Below are positions 48,798 to 57,154 of a stretch of 64,000 nucleotides of DNA, in pieces. Position 1 is the first letter of the stretch. Every line of letters starts with the position of its first letter. The DNA comes from SXRF01 sp038043465 (GTDB taxonomy: Bacteria; Pseudomonadota; Alphaproteobacteria; Rickettsiales; SXRF01), in assembly GCA_038043465.1 (NCBI GenBank), contig JBBTBX010000009.1, positions 1 to 64,000 on the forward strand. Direction: 5' to 3'. The notes under the pieces were generated by a model. That model did not search any database. It was not told where the DNA came from and saw only the letters and a list, made by a program, of their open reading frames with translations. A program made the position numbers and the translations under genes.

Positions 48798-50279
48798 ATG
48801 AACGAATATGCATATTCATACCCGGTAAAGATAGTTTGTCGCTCGGCTGCAATGTCCAGAATCCGTAAGCTGCGCCTTTCCTGGTTCGCTGCGGGAGTTG
48901 CTTTCAGTATAGGTTGCACATCTGCCCTCACCCCAATTTTTGACAGCAGGAATCTGGTAGCTTCTATAGAAGAATCAGAGATGGTTGCCAGTGCTTCATT
49001 AGAAGAGATTGTTGGAGCCGCACCTGCTGATATTACCCCGCAAATAGTTTTGGAATCGGAAACTTCGACAGAAGAATATGCAAAAACTGATACGGGAAGC
49101 AACGAAAAGGCATCCGCAGAAGACAATATCAGCTACCCTAGATCACTGGAACTTAAGGTCAGCAAGGGCGACACTCTGGTCAGCCTTCTTTCTGATGCCG
49201 GTGTCTCAAAAGAGGAAGCAAAGAATACTTTCGATGCCGTACGCACCATCTTTAACCCAAGGAAACTGGATGTTGGCAGCACTATTAAGGTGAAAATTGA
49301 TAAAAGCAGCAGTGGCGAAGTTATCGTTCGTGAATTCAAGCTACCTATGTCAGTTCTTTCTACCATAGAGCTTACCAGAACCAAAGATGACCAGTTTAAC
49401 ATCAAGAAAATCAATGTTCCCCTGACAAAGAAGCTTGCGCGTGCCGGCGGGTCAATTGATAGTAGTATCTATAAAACAGGGGCAGATATTGGGATTCCGG
49501 CTTCTATGCTGAATGATATTGTTAATGCCTATAGCTATGATATCGACTTCCAGCGCGACGTAAAAAAAGGTGACGCGATAGACGTTTTATTTGAACGCAT
49601 GGAAACTAAAGACGGCAAGGTTGTTGGCAATGGAAATCTGGTATTTTCCCAGCTAACCCTTGGTAATCGTGAAGTAAAAATTTATCGCTATACAGACAAA
49701 AATGGCAATGCTGATTTTTATAACGAAAAAGGCGAAAGTATACGTAAGGCTCTGCTCCGCACGCCAATAAACGGGGCGAGAATGACCTCTGCCTTCGGAA
49801 TGCGTGAACATCCCATTTCAGGCTATACCAAAATGCACAGAGGTGTAGATTTCGGCGCGCCGACGGGCACACCTGTCTATGCTGCCGGTGATGGTGTTGT
49901 AGATTCAGCATCAGTAAAAAGTGGTTATGGTAAATACCTGAAAATAAATCATAACAAAAAATATTCTTCGGCTTATGCCCATTTAAGCAGGTTTGCCAGC
50001 GGTGTTTCACCAGGTAAAAAAGTAAAGCAGGGGCAGATTGTTGCTTATGTGGGAAGCACTGGTGCAAGTACTGGTCCACATCTGCATTATGAAATTATGG
50101 TGAATAACGAACAGGTGAACCCAGCTAACGTTAAATTCAAAACCGGAAATATGTTGCAAGGCAAGGAGCTTGCTGGTTTCCGCAGCAACATGAATAAGAT
50201 AGAAGCTAAGCTTGCATCAGTTGAACGTGGCAGAACTGTTGCGATGCTTGAGGAAGCAAATAAGAAAAGTGCTGAGTAG
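48798..50279 (+). CDS. Membrane-anchored LytM/M23 metallopeptidase
   Basis: 493 aa. A basic N-terminus and one membrane helix (~28-44) anchor it. An acidic linker follows, then a LysM/OapA-like domain (~117-168, KVSKGDTLVSLLSDAGVSKE), a beta domain, and the M23 domain (~322-450). Zinc ligands are present: His347 and Asp351 in HRGVDFGAPTG, His430 in GPHLHYEI; catalytic His395 is in AYAHLSRF. It should cut peptidoglycan cross-bridges during growth or division and is not a degenerate EnvC-type activator. A prepilin-like gene follows after 63 nt. Confidence 0.93.
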   Translation: MNEYAYSYPVKIVCRSAAMSRIRKLRLSWFAAGVAFSIGCTSALTPIFDSRNLVASIEESEMVASASLEEIVGAAPADITPQIVLESETSTEEYAKTDTGSNEKASAEDNISYPRSLELKVSKGDTLVSLLSDAGVSKEEAKNTFDAVRTIFNPRKLDVGSTIKVKIDKSSSGEVIVREFKLPMSVLSTIELTRTKDDQFNIKKINVPLTKKLARAGGSIDSSIYKTGADIGIPASMLNDIVNAYSYDIDFQRDVKKGDAIDVLFERMETKDGKVVGNGNLVFSQLTLGNREVKIYRYTDKNGNADFYNEKGESIRKALLRTPINGARMTSAFGMREHPISGYTKMHRGVDFGAPTGTPVYAAGDGVVDSASVKSGYGKYLKINHNKKYSSAYAHLSRFASGVSPGKKVKQGQIVAYVGSTGASTGPHLHYEIMVNNEQVNPANVKFKTGNMLQGKELAGFRSNMNKIEAKLASVERGRTVAMLEEANKKSAE

Positions 50280-50342
50280 TTCAGCCTACTTCTTTGTCAG
50301 CGTCACCGTGGCACAGCTGTAAGCCAAGTTAAAAGCGACAAT

Positions 50343-51074
50343 ATGCAAAATTACAATCTCAGCACAAGAAAAAAAGATGGTTTCACTCTGCTTGAATTAT
50401 CAATAGCTATAGTCATAATAGGTTTGGTTATTGGTGGCGTAATGGTTGGTAAATCATTAGTAAATGCGTCAGAAATACGCAGAAAGATCAACGACCTTAA
50501 TATAATAACGGCAGCTGTAAACACCTTTAAAACAAAATACAACTGCATTCCCGGTGATTGTAACAACACGACAAGTTTTTTAAGCAATATCAGCGGCAAT
50601 GGCGATGGTGATGGGTGGATTGAGTGGTCATCAGAATCTATTTACGCAACACAATCACTATACTACGCTCAGCTTACACCTAAAAATACAACATCGGTTG
50701 GCAGCCCATATATTAATGCAAATAATGATGGTTTTGGCTATCTTTATTATCAGGACTTATATACCACTTACAGGCGCATGGGTGTTACCATTTCATGGTT
50801 TGGCAGTGGAGGTTTTACAAATAGTAACACTTGCGGTCAGATTAATACGCCTGCACTTACTCCAAATGACGCTATGGCAATTGATACTAAAATAGATGAC
50901 GCGGTGCCAAATTCAGGGGGGTTCATTTCTCTTGATGGAAAAATAAAACAAAATCCAGACTGCCCAGCGCAAGCTACCGCACCAGCAAATTGCCGCAATG
51001 CAAGTAGCCCAAACCTATATCTAAACTCAGATGTTATAGGCTGTCGCACGGTTTATTATTTACCGGGGAACTGA
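50343..51074 (+). CDS. Prepilin-like protein with GDGDG loop (copy 2)
   Basis: 243 aa. The leader ends with Gly13, followed by FTLLELS with Glu at +5 and a hydrophobic helix (14-36). Shared with the protein at 5452-6306 are IGGVMVGKSLV, NTFKTKYNCIPGDC (Cys68, Cys73), GDGDGW (87-92) and a IDTKIDDAVPNSGGF segment. A prepilin peptidase would be needed. It is next to a cell-wall peptidase, which might open peptidoglycan for a surface structure, but that link is speculative. Confidence 0.8.
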   Translation: MQNYNLSTRKKDGFTLLELSIAIVIIGLVIGGVMVGKSLVNASEIRRKINDLNIITAAVNTFKTKYNCIPGDCNNTTSFLSNISGNGDGDGWIEWSSESIYATQSLYYAQLTPKNTTSVGSPYINANNDGFGYLYYQDLYTTYRRMGVTISWFGSGGFTNSNTCGQINTPALTPNDAMAIDTKIDDAVPNSGGFISLDGKIKQNPDCPAQATAPANCRNASSPNLYLNSDVIGCRTVYYLPGN

Positions 51075-51099
51075 ACTACATTGTCAGCTCGAACTTGAG

Positions 51100-53667
51100 T
51101 TACACCTTCAGCCCACCTTCCCAGCCTGTGACATGCACATCCTGCCCGTCTGATATACGTCCGGCAAGCAGCGCGTTTGCCAGCTTATCCTGCAGTTCTT
51201 TTTGAATAACACGTTTCAAAGGGCGCGCGCCATACATTGGGTCATAGCCAGTTTCCGCCAGAAAATCTTTTGCCTTTTTGTCCAAAGTAATGGTTATATG
51301 TTTTTCCTCTAATCGTTTCGCTAGGCGTGCAATCTGTATATCCACAATCGCCGACATATCTTCTTTTTGCAAACGTCCGAATAAAATAATTTCATCCAAG
51401 CGATTGATAAATTCAGGACGAAAAGAGCTACGTACCATGTTCATCACCATCTCACGGGTTTTAACTGAGATTTCTTTTTCCTTCGAGTCAGCAAGAAATT
51501 CCGAACCCAAATTTGAAGTCAGGATAATCATGGTATTGCGGAAATCCACCGTGCGCCCTTGCCCATCTGTCAAACGCCCGTCATCCAACACCTGCAGCAG
51601 GATATTGAACACATCAGGATGTGCTTTTTCTACTTCGTCAAACAATATAACTTGATATGGACGACGGCGCACAGCCTCGGTTATAACCCCACCTTCTTCA
51701 TAACCGACATATCCCGGAGGCGCGCCAATCAAACGCGCCACAGCATGTTTTTCCATGAACTCTGACATATCAATACGCAGTAACGCCGATTCATCATCAA
51801 AAATAAACTCGGCAAGGGCTTTGGTAAGCTCGGTTTTCCCCACCCCAGTAGGCCCAAGAAAGAGGAACGAGCCAAGCGGACGCGAAGGATCTTGCAAACC
51901 AGCACGCGCACGGCGCACAGCATTGGCAACAGCAATCAATGCCTCTTCCTGACCAACTACCCGCCCGCGCAGATTATCCTCCATTTTTAGGAGTTTTGCC
52001 CGCTCGCCTTCCAGCATTTTTTCCACTGGAACACCAGTCCAGCGCGAAACAATGGCGGCAATATCACTTTCAGTTACCGCCTCTTTAACCATGCCATCCT
52101 GCGCTTCACTTTCAGCTTTTTTAAGCTGTTCGCTGAGCTTTGGAATTACGCCATAAACAATCTCACCAGCTTTTGCCAAATCGCCATTACGCTGGGCAAT
52201 GTCGCGCTCATGCTGGGCTTGCTCAATTTGTTCCTTAAGTTTCTGCACGCTCACGCGCTGGCTTTTTTCTGCTTGCCAGCTTGAAGATAAATCCGCACTT
52301 TGTTTTTCTAGCTCTTCCAGCTCTTTATTTAGCTTTATCAACCGTTCTTTAGAGGCATTATCGGTTTCTTTTTTGAGAGCCTCGCGCTCGATTTTAAGCT
52401 GCATAACGCGCCTGTCCAGTTCGTCCAGCTCCTCAGGCTTGCTGTCCACTTCCATCCGCAACCTTGCAGCAGCTTCATCCATTAAATCAATGGCTTTATC
52501 AGGAAGAAAACGATCAGAAATATAACGATCAGAAAATGTCGCCGCAGCCACAATCGCCGCATCACTGATTCTGATTCCATGATGCAGCTCATATTTTTCT
52601 TTAAGCCCGCGGAGTATCGAGATTGTATCCTCCACACTTGGCTGCGCTACAAAAATTGACTGGAACCGCCGCGCCAGAGCCGCGTCTTTTTCAATATATT
52701 TGCGATATTCATCGAGCGTGGTTGCGCCCACACAGTGCAAATCACCACGCGCAAGAGCTGGTTTTAGAAGGTTGGAAGCATCCATCGAGCCTTCAGCCTT
52801 TCCAGCCCCCACCAGCGTATGCAATTCATCAATAAACAGCACCACATCGCCTTCATTGGCGGTGATTTCATTTAATACCGATTTCAACCGTTCTTCAAAT
52901 TCACCACGGAATTTTGCACCTGCCACCAGCGCACCTAAATCCAGTGACAGCAAACGTTTATCACGCAGGGTTTCCGGCACATCACCAGCCACCATGCGCT
53001 GCGCCAAACCTTCGATAATAGCGGTTTTACCAACACCCGGCTCACCGATAAGCACAGGGTTATTCTTGGTACGGCGCGATAAAACCTGCATGGTGCGGCG
53101 GATTTCTTCATCGCGACCAATAACAGGATCTAATTTCCCGTCCTTGGCAAGCTGGGTAAAATCCTTGGTGTATTTTTTGAGTGCTTCAAAACCATCTTCA
53201 GCGTTAGCAGAGCTTGCCACCCGCCCCTTACGCATGTCATTTATGGCAGAATTAAGTTTTTGCGGAGTAACGCCTGAGTCTTTCAGTATTTTCGCACTGG
53301 GCGTTCCATCCGCCAGCGACAAAGCCTGCAACATCCGCTCCACGGTTACATATTCATCACCAGCTTTTTTGGAAAGTTCTTCGGCAGAAGAAAAAACTTT
53401 GACAATTTCGGGAGCCGCATATAGCCCACCTGCCCCGCTGCCCTCAACTTTTGGCATGGATTTCAACGCATCTTCGGAAGCTTTGGCAACGCGCCCAGCA
53501 TCACCGCCACAAACCCGAATAAGCTTATCCGCCAGCTTTTCGCGGTCTTCCATCATCGCTGCCAGAATATGCTCTGGAGTGAAGCGTTGATGCGAGTTCT
53601 TAAGTCCCAAAACCTGCGCCGCCTGAATTAAAGCTTGTGATTTATCTGTATATTTTTCAAAATTCAT
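51100..53667 (-). CDS. clpB: ATP-dependent disaggregase ClpB
   Basis: 855 aa from ATG 53667 (MNFEKYTDKSQALIQAAQVL); an ATG six codons earlier overlaps the AAAGG ribosome binding site and is unlikely. Layout: Clp_N repeats, NBD1 with GEPGVGKTAIIEG, the long middle coiled coil (~400-520) that marks ClpB rather than ClpA, then NBD2 with GPTGVGKTELTKA and arginine-finger region, ending in a D2-small domain. It works with DnaK to rescue aggregates. No heat-shock promoter was clear upstream. Confidence 0.97.
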   Translation of the reverse strand: MNFEKYTDKSQALIQAAQVLGLKNSHQRFTPEHILAAMMEDREKLADKLIRVCGGDAGRVAKASEDALKSMPKVEGSGAGGLYAAPEIVKVFSSAEELSKKAGDEYVTVERMLQALSLADGTPSAKILKDSGVTPQKLNSAINDMRKGRVASSANAEDGFEALKKYTKDFTQLAKDGKLDPVIGRDEEIRRTMQVLSRRTKNNPVLIGEPGVGKTAIIEGLAQRMVAGDVPETLRDKRLLSLDLGALVAGAKFRGEFEERLKSVLNEITANEGDVVLFIDELHTLVGAGKAEGSMDASNLLKPALARGDLHCVGATTLDEYRKYIEKDAALARRFQSIFVAQPSVEDTISILRGLKEKYELHHGIRISDAAIVAAATFSDRYISDRFLPDKAIDLMDEAAARLRMEVDSKPEELDELDRRVMQLKIEREALKKETDNASKERLIKLNKELEELEKQSADLSSSWQAEKSQRVSVQKLKEQIEQAQHERDIAQRNGDLAKAGEIVYGVIPKLSEQLKKAESEAQDGMVKEAVTESDIAAIVSRWTGVPVEKMLEGERAKLLKMEDNLRGRVVGQEEALIAVANAVRRARAGLQDPSRPLGSFLFLGPTGVGKTELTKALAEFIFDDESALLRIDMSEFMEKHAVARLIGAPPGYVGYEEGGVITEAVRRRPYQVILFDEVEKAHPDVFNILLQVLDDGRLTDGQGRTVDFRNTMIILTSNLGSEFLADSKEKEISVKTREMVMNMVRSSFRPEFINRLDEIILFGRLQKEDMSAIVDIQIARLAKRLEEKHITITLDKKAKDFLAETGYDPMYGARPLKRVIQKELQDKLANALLAGRISDGQDVHVTGWEGGLKV

Positions 53668-53718
53668 ATTTATAATACCTTTCAATGTTATTTATAAAAA
53701 CATAGTTTATATATAGTT

Positions 53719-54522
53719 ATGCATCGCCTTTTTATCAATATCCTGCTAGCTTCAATGTTGATGACTTCTCCCGCTATATCCGCAGAAAACCTTACTCCCA
53801 TAAGTGAAAAATTATATTATGAGGCTGACTGGTCAGGGGTAAATTTTGGCAAAATCGGCATTGAAATTGACCAACAGGCAAATAAGGCAGATGTTACCTG
53901 CGATATAAGATCTTCAGGAATAATGGCATTGTTTGTAAAGCATTCCAGCCACACAACTTTAACCGCCACTGGAAATAATTACGTTTATCCTGACCGGACT
54001 TATGAAAGCAGATATTTCACCCGCAAAAAAGCGCGGCATGTAAAACTTACTTATGAAGATAATAAAATAAGTGAGCAGATTGTTGAACCACCGGATAATC
54101 GTGATAAGCGTCCGGCTGTGCCTGAAGATGATATAAATTCTGCATATGACTTGATGAGTTTTTTGTTACAGATGCGTAGCGAGATTACTCTCGCACAAAA
54201 ATCCGGAAAAATGGAATTTAGCATAAATTCCTATGATGGTCGCAGGCTTACACAAGGCGATTTCAAAATACTGGGAAAGAAAACCATTAAAATAGCTGGA
54301 AAAAAACATGAAACTTTAATGATAAACGCCAGACGCAAGTTACTTGCCGGCTATACTAAAAGCGAAGAGGATGATTATAACCCTAAAGAACCTAGCATGA
54401 CGATCTACTTCAGCAATGATGAAAAACTGCTCCCTCTGCGCATGGAAATTCCGTTCTTCATGCAGAATGTTAGTGCAACCCTGATTAAGCGTTGTGAAAA
54501 AGCCGGAGAGTGCTTGCTTTAG
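53719..54522 (+). CDS. Periplasmic DUF3108 protein
   Basis: 267 aa. A signal peptide (1-22, LLASMLMTSPAISA) is followed by the DUF3108 pattern: KLYYEADWSGVNFGKIGIEI near the start, then YPDRTYESRYFTRKKARHVK, NSAYDLMSFLLQMR and a C-terminal IYFSNDEKLLPLRMEIPFF. It is a lipocalin-like beta domain of unknown function, common in proteobacteria. It is divergent from clpB and convergent with the DUF4167 gene. Confidence 0.85.
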   Translation: MHRLFINILLASMLMTSPAISAENLTPISEKLYYEADWSGVNFGKIGIEIDQQANKADVTCDIRSSGIMALFVKHSSHTTLTATGNNYVYPDRTYESRYFTRKKARHVKLTYEDNKISEQIVEPPDNRDKRPAVPEDDINSAYDLMSFLLQMRSEITLAQKSGKMEFSINSYDGRRLTQGDFKILGKKTIKIAGKKHETLMINARRKLLAGYTKSEEDDYNPKEPSMTIYFSNDEKLLPLRMEIPFFMQNVSATLIKRCEKAGECLL

Positions 54523-54591
54523 TAAGGCTTAAGGCTTAAGGCTTGAGGCTTAAGCCATAAGCCCTAAGCCCTAAGCCTTGAGCCTTGAGCC
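54523..54591. repeat. GGCTTAA tandem-heptamer hairpin between convergent genes
   Basis: The left arm is GGCTTAA, GGCTTAA, GGCTTGA, GGCTTAA (54526-54555). The right arm (54557-54591) on the other strand is GGCTCAA, GGCTCAA, GGCTTAG, GGCTTAG, GGCTTAT. Arms are complementary with almost no loop. It fills the complete space between the two stop codons. Same family as 29783-29850. Confidence 0.85.
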
Positions 54592-55061
54592 TACTCTTCT
54601 TCCCAATTCGGCGAAACAACCGGCTCACCATCCTTCTTCGGTGGCTCATAATTTGCCGTTAGAAATGCCGGCAGTGAACTTACATTAGTAGAAATTGCGT
54701 CATCTTCTTCAACAACTGCTTCCGGCGCAGCTTCCGCTACTTGCTGTTCTTGTGGTACATGTACACGCTGTGGACGAGAAGCGTTATCTTCGGCAATCAT
54801 ACGGAAACAATGGTCAGCGTGCTGAAAATAGTTTTCAGCAAGAACACGATCCCCAGATGCCAGAGCATCACGCGCCTGAGCCAGATATTTCTCACGCATC
54901 GCTCCATAATTTTTACGCGGACGACCGCCATTACTATGGCTGTGTCCCTGATTGCTACCACCGCCACCATGCGAGAAACGTGGCTTATTACGTTGCTGGT
55001 TATTGCTGCCGCTATAGCTACCGCTACCTTGCGCTGATGATTTTTTTCTTGGGTAATTCAC
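54591..55061 (-). CDS. DUF4167 protein
   Basis: 156 aa. The N-terminus is low complexity, Gly/Ser/Asn/Arg-rich (~1-48), and looks RNA-binding. The DUF4167 core follows (~50-95): NYGAMREKYLAQARDALASG and DRVLAENYFQHADHCFRMIA. An acidic tail ends the chain. The family is restricted to alphaproteobacteria and is usually next to prmC, as here. Its role is not known. Confidence 0.88.
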   Translation of the reverse strand: MNYPRKKSSAQGSGSYSGSNNQQRNKPRFSHGGGGSNQGHSHSNGGRPRKNYGAMREKYLAQARDALASGDRVLAENYFQHADHCFRMIAEDNASRPQRVHVPQEQQVAEAAPEAVVEEDDAISTNVSSLPAFLTANYEPPKKDGEPVVSPNWEEE

Positions 55062-55098
55062 TTTCCACTTATCCTTCTAAAGTTAATGATTATAATTA

Positions 55099-55971
55099 TT
55101 AGTTATTCTGAATAATAATGCATCTGGTAATACCACCTAAATCATTTTTACTCCCTGCAATTTCAAATCCATTTTCAGTTGCTATTTTTGTAAAACCACT
55201 TTGCTGCCCTATGCCAATTTCAAAAGCGGCAAACCCATCTTTCGCTAAAACACGCGCTAGAGAACTCATAATTTTTCGATAACAATTCAAACCATCCTCA
55301 CCACCATCAAGTGCCAACAGCGGGTCAAATTCTGTAACTTCCGGCTCCAGAACGGAAATGTCCACGGTCGGGATATAAGGAGGATTGGAAAGTATAATAT
55401 CAAATTTTCCTTCCAGCTTGCCACACCAATCCCCAAGCACAAAGTTCGTTTTGTCAGTAAATCCTAACGTCATAGCGTTTTCTTTAGCAACCAAAAGTGC
55501 GTCTTCCGAGCAATCGACTCCAACACCAGTTGCCCCTGGCAACTCCGAAAGGAGCGATAAAAGTAAGCAACCAGTTCCAGTTCCTAAATCCAGAATCCGA
55601 AATGAATCGCCACGATTGCGGATACGCTCCAAAACACACTCTACCAACGTCTCACTATCAGGGCGCGGGTCAAGGGTATTTTCATTTACCGCAAAATTGA
55701 TCCCCCAGAACTCGCGTCTGCCAATAATCTTAGAAACCGGCTGGCGTTTTGTTCTTTTCGCAACCAAAACTGCGAAGCGGTCATATTGCTCTGTAGTTAT
55801 GGGTAATTCAAGAGAAAAAAGCAATTGCTCGCGGTTTACCCCTAAAACATATTCCAGCAATATCCTCGCATCCAGAGAGGCAGATTCTATATGTTCCTGC
55901 TGCAACTTCATCACCGCCCAGCGCAGAGCCTCTTTTGCGAGTGTCTCAACTTTTTTTGCACGCATCATCAT
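55099..55971 (-). CDS. prmC: Release factor glutamine methyltransferase
   Basis: 290 aa. It methylates the Gln of the GGQ motif in release factors. The SAM-binding motif is RILDLGTGTGCLLLSLL and the catalytic NPPY is in DIILSNPPYIPTVD. An N-terminal helical domain (ESASLDARILLEYVLG) binds the factor. Its substrate gene prfA lies directly upstream in the same direction, with a tandem-repeat element in the spacer. Confidence 0.96.
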   Translation of the reverse strand: MMMRAKKVETLAKEALRWAVMKLQQEHIESASLDARILLEYVLGVNREQLLFSLELPITTEQYDRFAVLVAKRTKRQPVSKIIGRREFWGINFAVNENTLDPRPDSETLVECVLERIRNRGDSFRILDLGTGTGCLLLSLLSELPGATGVGVDCSEDALLVAKENAMTLGFTDKTNFVLGDWCGKLEGKFDIILSNPPYIPTVDISVLEPEVTEFDPLLALDGGEDGLNCYRKIMSSLARVLAKDGFAAFEIGIGQQSGFTKIATENGFEIAGSKNDLGGITRCIIIQNN

Positions 55972-55989
55972 TACTCAAACTCCTATTTC

Positions 55990-56066
55990 AGATGATCCGA
56001 TTACCCGATAATCAGATTATCCGTGATATTATAACTACTTTTCACTTAATCATCTGATCATCTTTC
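55990..56066. repeat. CCGATTAC-type tandem-octamer element, prfA-prmC spacer
   Basis: GATGATCCGATTACCCGATA, then ATCAGATTATCCGTGA, a TATTATAA linker, and TAATCATCTGATCATC. It is a shorter version of the element at 36471-36566: one left octamer and two right octamers fewer, with the same linker. Confidence 0.8.
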
Positions 56067-57136
56067 TAATTCAGTTCCGATAGCTGACGAGCCTGATCGT
56101 CAGCTATAAGTGCTTCAATAAATTCATTTAATTCACCATTCATCACCTGATCGATATTATAGGCTGTAAGGTTAATGCGGTGATCGGACACGCGCCCCTG
56201 CGGGAAGTTATAGGTGCGGATACGCTCGCTCCTGTCACCCGAACCAACCTGCTCCTTGCGCGAACTGGCGCGCGCTGCCGCCAGCTTTTCACGCTCCATC
56301 TCATAGAGGCGTGAACGCAGAACCTTAAGGGCTTTCGCTTTGTTTTTAATTTGCGATTTTTCATCCTGCTGCTGCACGGTAACGCCAGTTGGGATATGCA
56401 CAATCCGTACCGCCGAATCAGTAGTATTCACCGACTGCCCACCTGGCCCGCTGGAACGGAAAACGTCAATCCGTAAATCCTTATCCTCAATTTTAATATC
56501 AACTTCCTCAGCTTCAGGAAGCACCGCAACCGTTGCCGCCGAGGTATGGATTCGCCCTTGTGTTTCCGTGGCCGGCACACGCTGCACACGATGTACGCCC
56601 GATTCAAACTTCATCCGCGCGAACACGCTCTTACCGCTGATTTCCGCCTGCGCTTCCTTATAACCACCGACACTGCCATCGGAAATGGAGATAACTTCAA
56701 ATTTCCAGCCCTGCTTCTGGGCGTAACGCTGGTACATATTAAATAAATCGGCGGCAAACAGCGCGGCTTCATCACCACCAGTTCCGGCGCGCACTTCCAA
56801 AATAGCGTTTTTCTCATCAGCAACGTCTTTCGGAATTAGGGACAACTGCACCTTACGCGTCATTTCCGGAAGTTTCTGGGTAAGACCGTAAGATTCTTCC
56901 TCAGCCATTTTTTTCATCTCGGCATCACAAGCAGGGTCTTTCGCCATCTGCTCGAGTTCATAGATGGATTTCTTGGCATCGCTATATTCTTTTATTACTT
57001 CAACAATCGGCGTTAACTCCGCGTATTCCTTGGATATTTTCGAGAACTCGTTACCCGACACTGTCCCCCGCGCCAACGTATCGCCCAGCTCATCATGCCG
57101 ACGAACTAACATTTCCAACTTATCTTCAAAACTCAT
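56066..57136 (-). CDS. prfA: Peptide chain release factor 1
   Basis: 356 aa. It ends translation at UAA and UAG. The GGQ loop is RSSGPGGQSVNTTDSAVRIV; the codon-recognition PxT type region is PATETQGRIHTSAATVAVLP; the C-terminal VSDHRINLTAYNID is also typical. It lies between hisS (19 nt upstream) and prmC, the usual alphaproteobacterial order. Confidence 0.97.
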   Translation of the reverse strand: MSFEDKLEMLVRRHDELGDTLARGTVSGNEFSKISKEYAELTPIVEVIKEYSDAKKSIYELEQMAKDPACDAEMKKMAEEESYGLTQKLPEMTRKVQLSLIPKDVADEKNAILEVRAGTGGDEAALFAADLFNMYQRYAQKQGWKFEVISISDGSVGGYKEAQAEISGKSVFARMKFESGVHRVQRVPATETQGRIHTSAATVAVLPEAEEVDIKIEDKDLRIDVFRSSGPGGQSVNTTDSAVRIVHIPTGVTVQQQDEKSQIKNKAKALKVLRSRLYEMEREKLAAARASSRKEQVGSGDRSERIRTYNFPQGRVSDHRINLTAYNIDQVMNGELNEFIEALIADDQARQLSELN

Positions 57137-57154
57137 TTTCTTTTATACTTTCTT

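Noticed and set aside
48925..48945. GCCCTCACCCC inside the M23 gene, matching part of the queA palindrome
   Set aside because: Only ~11 bases match, there is no facing arm, and the segment is in a normal coding context.
52700..53590. Long (296-codon) plus-strand frame opposite clpB
   Set aside because: It is antisense to strongly conserved ClpB coding sequence, Ser/Pro/Ala-rich with no domain; a codon-phase shadow.
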